Part shown: positions 59,924 through 64,000 of the stretch, piece after piece | How the letters are laid out: the number at the start of each line of letters is the position of its first letter | Position numbering within the stretch: position 1 is the stretch's first letter | Source of the DNA: an uncultured Coriobacteriaceae bacterium | GTDB taxonomy: Bacteria; Actinomycetota; Coriobacteriia; Coriobacteriales; Eggerthellaceae | Direction of reading: 5' to 3' | Assembly: GCA_900550385.1 (NCBI GenBank) | Contig: URRZ01000001.1 | Coordinates: forward strand, 27,547-91,546 | DNA: 64,000 bases | Position numbers and translations under genes: made by a program | The notes under the pieces: generated by a model | Databases searched by the model: none | What the model was told of the DNA's origin: nothing | Seen by the model: the letters and a program-made list of their open reading frames with translations, nothing else

Positions 59924-59997
59924 GGCGATCGGGCGGGGCGGGCGCCTCGCCCTATCGGCGTTAAGCTCGCGACTGGTGTGAAGAAACGATCTGGAAT

Positions 59998-60031
59998 GTG
60001 AAATAGTGACTGCCCCTTTTTCACGCTTCAC
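59998..60031. repeat. REP-like palindrome after the second ABC pair
   Basis: GTGAAATAGTGACTGCCCC then TTTTTCACGCTTCAC, a diverged member of the GTGAAAAAGGGAC family, touching the stop codon of the nucleotidyltransferase. Probably a shared terminator. Confidence 0.55.
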
Positions 60032-60693
60032 TAGCCGACGATGACGCCTTCCGACCAGCGTAGGATCAGGTCGACGAGCTCTCGGCGTTCAACGTCGTCT
60101 TTCGGGCGGTGGGCTTGCCAGTCGCGGCCGACTTCGAGGATGCGCGCCTCGTCGCTTTCGAGCTGCGCGGCGAGCTCGGCTTTCGTGCGGGGGTAGGCGC
60201 CCGTCCGGGCGAACTGCAGCGCCTGCAGCGAGAAGAACGCGCCTTTGAAGAGCGATTCCAGGATGCTGTCGGCAGCGTCGCTGTCGAAGACGTAGGCGTG
60301 GCAGGTCGCGTGGTAGATCCCCGATGCGCCGATCCGCGCCGCCTCCAGGGCATCACCTTTCGTGAACGGACCGACACCGGGGAGCGCGCCGAAGATGGTG
60401 TGCGTATCGTTGTAAAACTGGAAGAGCTCGTGGCGAGGCCATGCGGCGAGCACGCGCTCGGGTCCGACGAACCCGCAGGCGAGTTCACTATGAGGCATCG
60501 ACTGCACGACGGCGCGGTAGCGCGCGAGGTCATCGGCGTCCACGTGGTCGAGCAGCACCACGAGATCGATGTCGCTGCCTTCGCGCGCCTCGCCCCGAGC
60601 GCGGCTCCCCTGAATCCCGACGAATCGCAGACGTTCTCCGAACTCCGCCTTCAGTTTCCCAGTCGCCTCTTCCGCCCATGCGAATGCGTCCAT
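60031..60693 (-). CDS. nucleotidyltransferase-domain protein
   Basis: A 220-residue protein. Catalytic motif GSRARGEAREGSDIDLVVLL (G-S-x10-D-x-D) is canonical for polymerase beta-like nucleotidyltransferases. The helical C-terminal half with ALEAARIGASGIYHATCHAYV and AFFSLQALQFARTGAYPRTK resembles HEPN-type or aminoglycoside nucleotidyltransferase-like folds, often paired in defence or resistance. The ATG has GGAGG about eight bases upstream. The target is unknown. Confidence 0.83.
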   Translation of the reverse strand: MDAFAWAEEATGKLKAEFGERLRFVGIQGSRARGEAREGSDIDLVVLLDHVDADDLARYRAVVQSMPHSELACGFVGPERVLAAWPRHELFQFYNDTHTIFGALPGVGPFTKGDALEAARIGASGIYHATCHAYVFDSDAADSILESLFKGAFFSLQALQFARTGAYPRTKAELAAQLESDEARILEVGRDWQAHRPKDDVERRELVDLILRWSEGVIVG

Positions 60694-60805
60694 GTTGGCT
60701 TCCTCCTTCGGTTTCCGAAGGGACGATTATACAAGTCGATGTACGGATAGGAGCGCGAAGGGGCGGTGGCGGTTACGCCGCGGGGATGCGAATAGCTTGC
60801 AGAAA

Positions 60806-60872
60806 GGCAACGCCCTCCTGGGCGAAGCCCAGTTCGAAAGTATGTGCGGCAGCTCCAGATAAGGGCGTTACC
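60806..60872. repeat. 67-base nested hairpin element
   Basis: GGCAACGCCCT (60806-60816) and AGGGCGTTACC (60862-60872) enclose a second hairpin CTGGGC-GAA-GCCCAG (60818-60832). In the 359-bp gap between the nucleotidyltransferase and the toxin gene, where no other feature is seen. It may be an unrecognised small RNA or a mobile hairpin. Confidence 0.35.
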
Positions 60873-61052
60873 TTGCGGATGAGTTTAACGTGATGTGCTT
60901 TTCTGTTGCAGTCTTGAAATAGCGATGCTCTTGCCCCGCGCCAATTCGCGGGCGACGCGGCGGTTATCCTTGCGTTATGGGCGATCGGGTGGAAGCTTAG
61001 GGGGTAGGCGCGGCACCTTGTCTCGTTGTTTCGTGTGTTGGCGAATGCCGTC

Positions 61053-61349
61053 TTACCGGATTCCCTCGTAATGCGTCCACATGCGAACGACCTTGACCGT
61101 GCCCTGGAACTGCTCGCCGTCGACGGTGGTGGGGGTGGCATAGACGGTGTAGACAAAGCGATGCTGCAGGGAGATGCGTCGCGAATAGAGCCCCTCGAGG
61201 CTGCCAACAAGACCCTCGAAGGCAGGAGGTGTTGCAAACGGATCGGCGCGCACGACCTCGATGAGCTGCTTGGCTTTTTTCTCCAGTCCAGCTGCCTTCA
61301 GCTTCTTTGCATCTTTGGCTGCCTGTTTGGTGAAGACGATATGCCACAT
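61053..61349 (-). CDS. yoeB: Txe/YoeB-type toxin
   Basis: A 98-residue mRNA interferase of the RelE superfamily. Landmarks: AAKDAKKLKAAGLEKKAKQLI, ADPFATPPAFEGLVGSLEGLYSRRISLQHRFVYTVY is represented by GSLEGLYSRRI then HRFVYTVY with the catalytic Arg/His region, and VVRMWTHYE at the end. ATG 61349 has GGAG eight bases upstream, although GTG 61355/61358 is possible; it overlaps the antitoxin stop region. Cleaves ribosome-bound mRNA; held inactive by the upstream antitoxin. Confidence 0.9.
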   Translation of the reverse strand: MWHIVFTKQAAKDAKKLKAAGLEKKAKQLIEVVRADPFATPPAFEGLVGSLEGLYSRRISLQHRFVYTVYATPTTVDGEQFQGTVKVVRMWTHYEGIR

Positions 61350-61351
61350 GC

Positions 61352-61603
61352 TCACCACTCCAGGGCGGTCTCGTTAACGCATTCCTCGATGGGGGTATCG
61401 CGGCCGTCGATAAGCGACTGCGCCATGCCGGGGATGCCCATGAGGTAAAGGGTCTCCTCGATGGCGGCCCATTCGTCCTCGCCCACGAGCACCGCCCCTT
61501 TGCCCTTGGTGTTGGTGATGGCGATCGGCGTACAGTTATCGTTGATCTGCGCGATGACGTTGTAGAGATCCTTGCGCAGAGCGGTTGCGCTGATTGAGGT
61601 CAT
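61352..61603 (-). CDS. yefM: YefM/Phd-family antitoxin
   Basis: An 83-residue antitoxin. N-terminal ISATALRKDLYNVIAQIND binds DNA in this family, and the acidic C-terminal tail (ETLYLMGIPGMAQSL) binds toxin. AGGAG lies six bases before the ATG. It is upstream of and translationally coupled to the toxin. The promoter carries repeated GTACG operator arms at 61616-61664. Confidence 0.9.
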   Translation of the reverse strand: MTSISATALRKDLYNVIAQINDNCTPIAITNTKGKGAVLVGEDEWAAIEETLYLMGIPGMAQSLIDGRDTPIEECVNETALEW

Positions 61604-61615
61604 GGGTTGCTCCTA

Positions 61616-61666
61616 ACGTACGCTGTTACGTACGTTGATTCTAGCGTACGCAACAGCGTACGTCAA
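61616..61666 (-). promoter_or_regulatory. toxin-antitoxin promoter with GTACG operators
   Basis: On the minus strand TTGACG (61661-61666) and TAGAAT (61638-61643) are separated by exactly 17 bases. The region carries four GTACG boxes as two palindromes: ACGTACGCTGTTACGTACGT and a CGTACGCAACAGCGTACG neighbour. They cover the promoter, as for autoregulated YefM. Confidence 0.8.
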
Positions 61667-61790
61667 TCATCGATAGTTCACCAACGAGCATGTGGGTCCC
61701 GTAGCTGAATGTAGCTATCCGTATCTTGTCTTGGGTACGATCTGATTTCTTCCAGCGAATCAAAGGAGGTGCGCTCTGTGTGTTTTGCGC

Positions 61791-62006
61791 CTACTTTTTG
61801 GAGAGGCGAACGATAAGGTAGATCAGCCACTCTACGGCCAAGACTCCGAGAAAGAAGATCCCCCATACGGCGAAGCTGATCAGCTTAGCCTCAAGCGTCT
61901 GCACGGCCCCATGCCCGTCCACCGCTCTGACGAACAGGAAGATGCTGAAGCAGAGGAACACCGCGAATTGAACGATCTGAAACGTTGCCCAGCCTTTGCC
62001 CTTCAT
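61791..62006 (-). CDS. small membrane protein, DUF3923-like
   Basis: A 71-residue protein with two helices: FQIVQFAVFLCFSIFLFV and LISFAVWGIFFLGVLAVEWLIY. The intervening RAVDGHGAVQTLEAK resembles the VDGSGVVQTPE motif I associate with DUF3923. GGAGG is seven bases before the ATG. It starts just downstream of an ~86-bp repeat also found upstream of the racemase gene. The function is unknown. The 120 bases between it and the antitoxin promoter hold no supported gene. Confidence 0.65.
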   Translation of the reverse strand: MKGKGWATFQIVQFAVFLCFSIFLFVRAVDGHGAVQTLEAKLISFAVWGIFFLGVLAVEWLIYLIVRLSKK

Positions 62007-62022
62007 GTTGTCGCCTCCGAGT

Positions 62023-62109
62023 GTTGAAGTGGAGCGTCTTCGCCCAGTACCCCTCCGTGGATGTGCGGGGGAGGGGTTTCTCGTCTTGTTTCATCGACGC
62101 GAAACAGGT
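62023..62109. repeat. 86-bp repeat, copy 1, upstream of the small membrane protein
   Basis: Starts GTTGAAGTGGAGCGTCTTCG, contains CCAGTA and CTTGTTTCA, ends GCGAAACAGGT. ACCCCTCC...GGAGGGGT forms a hairpin within. Copy 2 is at 63620-63704. Lies 16 bases upstream of the start codon at 62006 (minus strand), a placement shared by copy 2. Confidence 0.6.
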
Positions 62110-62169
62110 ATGCAATCGAAGTGAAACAGGCGCTCTTTCGCCCGGCTGGCAATCGAGGGCAGATAATCC

Positions 62170-62232
62170 ATATTTGGCAGAGTTACTCTGCCAAATATGC
62201 CAATGTTGGCAGGAAGCCTCTGCCAACATTGG
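62170..62232. repeat. two perfect palindromes at a gene breakpoint
   Basis: ATATTTGGCAGA-GTTAC-TCTGCCAAATAT (62170-62198) and CCAATGTTGGCAG-GAAGCCT-CTGCCAACATTGG (62200-62232) are back-to-back perfect hairpins with 12- and 13-bp stems sharing the TTGGCAG core. The truncated ATPase frame resumes directly after the second. Confidence 0.8.
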
Positions 62233-62906
62233 TTGTTGCGCGAGACGTGGTCGAGCGGCACAATGTCGCCCGCCCGCGGGTTGCATCATTGTTCGCCCAG
62301 CGACTCTTGGGAACCAACGCGCGTCAGCTGTCTCTGCGGAAGGCGGCAAATGATTTGAGATCGGCAGGGCTTTCGACGACGAAGGAGACGCTGGGCGATC
62401 TGCTCTCGTATTTCCAAGAGGCGTATCTCGTGTTCGGCGTTAAGCAGTTGTCCTACTCCCTTTCCGAATCGACCACGAGCCAGCCGAAAATCTATGCGAT
62501 CGGTCCGGGTTTGGCGCTTGCCTGCGCCAAAGCGCAAACAGTCGATGCGGGGCAGCGGCTGGAAGGCGCGGTGTACTTGGAGCTGCGACGTCGCATGGCG
62601 CCCATGCGACGAGACGCGCTGTCCTCGCTGCGAACCGCTGCGCATGGCTATGAGGTTGATTTCGTCGTTGGCGATGCGCTGTCGAACGAGGTGTCGGAGC
62701 TGTATCAAGTCGCCGTCAACGTTGGTGACGAGCGTACCTATCGACGCGAAGTTCGTGCGTTATGGGAGGCGCTTGACGAAAACTCGCGAACCGAAGCCGT
62801 CCTTATCGTCGGAGACGGACCGGATAACGTGATGGAGCAAGACGGAAAGCGCATCGTGCAGGTGCCGGCGTGGAAGTGGTTTTTAGCGGGAACCTTGCGA
62901 GCTTAA
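62233..62906 (+). pseudogene. truncated DUF4143-type ATPase
   Basis: The remnant encodes RDVVERHNVARPRVASLFAQ, LLSYFQEAYLVFGVKQLSYS, KIYAIGPGLALACA and YEVDFVVGD followed by a nuclease-like end (VPAWKWFL), the C-terminal half of AAA-14/DUF4143 proteins like that at 39421. The ATPase half with Walker A and B is missing, replaced by the palindromes. The frame extends to 62061 but the added codons only translate the repeat. Its stop overlaps that of the racemase. Confidence 0.75.
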
Positions 62907-63598
62907 TCCCAGCGGGCGCGTCGGTAGATCGCGTCGATGTGCACCTGGGTGGTGTTCACGATGGGAACTGCGACGTCGGAGGGGCGCACGGCAAGCGGTA
63001 GCTCGGTGCAGCCGAGCACGATCGCGTCTGCGGCACCTTCCTTGCAGTATCGGTTTGCGAGTGCGACGATCCTCTCCCTGTCGCGGGGGATCACGTTGCC
63101 GTTCTCCAGATTGGGATAGATCAGCTTGTCGAGAAAGGAAATGTCGCCGTCGGAAAGGGCGATGACCTCTATTCCGCGTTTCACGAGCGCCTTCTTGTAG
63201 AGCCCACTGCGCAGTGTCGGCTCCGTGCCGAGGACGAGCACCTTGCGGAAGCGGTGTCGCTCGAGCTCCTGCGCAGTTGCTTCGACGATGCTGACGACGG
63301 GCAGGGGGAACCGGTCGCATATCGCATCCCATACGATATGCTCCGTGTTCGCGGCGATGCCGGCGATCTCCGCTCCCGCCGCTTTCAGGTTGGAAAGACT
63401 CGAGAGCACGTGCTCGCCCAGGCTCGACAGGTCGCCTCGCTCGAGCGCGGCATCATGCTCGAGCATGTTCACGCTGTCGATCACGATCTCCGGATACGCG
63501 CCGCCGGGCTTCTCTTTCAGGCTTTTCCGCACGAGTCCGAGGTAGTATTCGACCGTCGATGCAGGTCCGATTCCGCCGACGATCCCGGTCTTCTTCAT
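62903..63598 (-). CDS. aspartate/glutamate racemase family protein
   Basis: A 231-residue protein. TGIVGGIGPASTVEYYLGLV start and the second catalytic motif VLGCTELPLAV are typical. The first catalytic motif is IAANTEH, where the usual Cys of CNTxH is Ala. In the YgeA-type group the first Cys is also replaced (Thr there), giving an L-specific or altered racemase, so activity may differ. GGGGG-rich site upstream of ATG 63598. An 86-bp repeat lies 21 bases upstream of the start. Confidence 0.88.
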   Translation of the reverse strand: MKKTGIVGGIGPASTVEYYLGLVRKSLKEKPGGAYPEIVIDSVNMLEHDAALERGDLSSLGEHVLSSLSNLKAAGAEIAGIAANTEHIVWDAICDRFPLPVVSIVEATAQELERHRFRKVLVLGTEPTLRSGLYKKALVKRGIEVIALSDGDISFLDKLIYPNLENGNVIPRDRERIVALANRYCKEGAADAIVLGCTELPLAVRPSDVAVPIVNTTQVHIDAIYRRARWD

Positions 63599-63619
63599 GG
63601 TGCCGCCCCCCCCCTCAAC

Positions 63620-63704
63620 GTTGATATGAATCGCCTTCGTCCAGTATCTTCCTATGGGCGCGCGGGGCGGGTTTTCCATCTTGTTTTACCAAAGCGAAAC
63701 AGGT
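63620..63704. repeat. 86-bp repeat, copy 2, upstream of the racemase
   Basis: GTTGATATGAATCGCCTTCG start, CCAGTA, CTTGTTTTA and GCGAAACAGGT end align with copy 1 over the full length with scattered substitutions; its hairpin is decayed. It precedes the racemase start in the same position as copy 1 precedes its gene. Confidence 0.6.
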
Positions 63705-63708
63705 GGGA

Positions 63709-63870
63709 CTATTCATCTCGCACGAATTCGAGTATGTCGCCCGGCTGGCAGTCGAGGGTGTCGCAGATGGCGTCGAGCGTGGAGAAGCGGATGGCGCTCA
63801 CCTTGCCCGTCTTGATGCGGGAAAGGTTGACGTTGGAGACCCCTACGCGTTCGGAATGAGAAAAAGGGGC
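63709..63870 (-). pseudogene. N-terminally truncated XRE/Cro-type regulator
   Basis: The frame encodes ERVGVSNVNLSRIKTGKVSAI then RFSTLDAICDTLDCQPGDILEFV, the second half of a small Cro/CI-type HTH with the recognition helix. The expected first helices (about 20 residues) are absent: upstream codons (to 63930) do not resemble the family. So either a decayed gene or the true start lies in another frame. The ~86-bp repeat lies just downstream. Confidence 0.55.
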
Positions 63871-63942
63871 TCTTCGGTGGTTTCTGTGGGAGAGATTCCG
63901 GCATAGGCCCAGCTCAGCGGGCGAAAACAACGATCTGGAACT

Positions 63943-63968
63943 GAAACGGCCCCGGGAGGGGCCGTTTC
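63943..63968. terminator. strong bidirectional hairpin
   Basis: GAAACGGCCCC (63943-63953) and GGGGCCGTTTC (63958-63968) form an 11-bp perfect stem with a GGGA loop. T-rich flanks are short. It is the last feature before the window ends at 64000. Confidence 0.6.
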
Positions 63969-64000
63969 CGCGTCATCCGCCTATGATTGCTAAGCCAAAT

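Noticed and set aside
56318..60031. 1237-residue open frame on the minus strand
   Set aside because: Antisense to the second ABC pair; a consequence of high third-position GC.
60773..60960. possible C-terminal peptide ending ELGFAQEGVAFLQAIRIPAA on the minus strand
   Set aside because: It looks protein-like at the end but has no start and overlaps the nested hairpin at 60806-60872; too weak to annotate.
61678..61790. minus-strand peptide TERTSFDSLEEIRSYPRQD
   Set aside because: Plausible composition, but no start codon and it overlaps the end of the small membrane protein in another frame.
1..64000. CRISPR arrays, tRNA genes, insertion-sequence transposases
   Set aside because: No regularly spaced direct repeats, no tRNA cloverleaf with the TTCGA arm, and no DDE, HUH or serine/tyrosine recombinase motif were found by reading.

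Overview
The window is about 64 kb of a high-GC genome whose gene content and style (G/C-rich codons, AGGAGG-type ribosome sites, the ffs-dedA-dnaX-ybaB-recR block, many ferredoxin-like and radical SAM proteins, several XRE and AraC regulators) suggest an anaerobic actinobacterium of the Coriobacteriia, probably Eggerthellaceae. That placement is inference from gene content; I could not run a search.

Layout. 1-15.6 kb is mostly housekeeping: leuCD, two large divergent membrane proteins and leuB (leucine synthesis), a PadR regulator, a 987-residue TPR protein, then hisS and aspS ending in a terminator. 15.6-17.6 kb is a decayed accessory patch: a frameshifted AbiEi-like/restriction-endonuclease-like gene bracketed by two copies of a 207-bp repeat unit, each made of two 61-bp imperfect hairpins; a third unit lies at 34.9-35.1 kb. 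17.6-24.7 kb holds a radical SAM gene divergent from a TetR regulator, the small SRP RNA, dedA, dnaX, ybaB and recR. 24.9-32.0 kb is redox metabolism: a QueG-like Fe-S protein, a MobB-MobA fusion, a multi-cluster ferredoxin-like protein, an aldehyde dehydrogenase, an iron-type alcohol dehydrogenase and a small lipid-binding-like protein. 32.6-41.4 kb is a mixed accessory region: ankyrin membrane protein, trmB with a long insertion, a broken GNAT gene, an XRE/zinc-ribbon/TipAS regulator, a predicted exported nucleoside deaminase, three consecutive small proteins each with a double-glycine leader followed by a C-x2-C...C-x2-C zinc-ribbon-like core, and a DUF4143-type ATPase.

41.4-60 kb looks like a metal or metallophore transport island: an XRE membrane regulator; an AraC regulator divergent from an ECF-type transporter (T, fused double A, MptD-like S) followed by a heterodimeric ABC exporter-fold pair; a P-type metal ATPase with a 26-residue membrane peptide; a DUF6110-like protein plus a second P-type ATPase; and a second AraC regulator divergent from a second, homologous ABC pair. 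AraC control of paired exporter-fold ABC proteins resembles siderophore importers of the YbtPQ/IrtAB type, but the substrate is inferred. 60-64 kb is again accessory: a nucleotidyltransferase, a YefM-YoeB toxin-antitoxin pair with a readable promoter/operator, a small membrane protein, a truncated ATPase whose breakpoint coincides with two perfect palindromes, an Asp/Glu racemase and a truncated HTH gene.

The most notable unexplained items are the three-gene GG-leader/zinc-ribbon cassette, the 207-bp paired-hairpin units around the endonuclease-like pseudogene, a REP/REPIN-like family with the core GTGAAAAAGGGAC, and an ~86-bp repeat placed just upstream of two different genes. No CRISPR array, tRNA gene or recognisable insertion-sequence transposase was seen.
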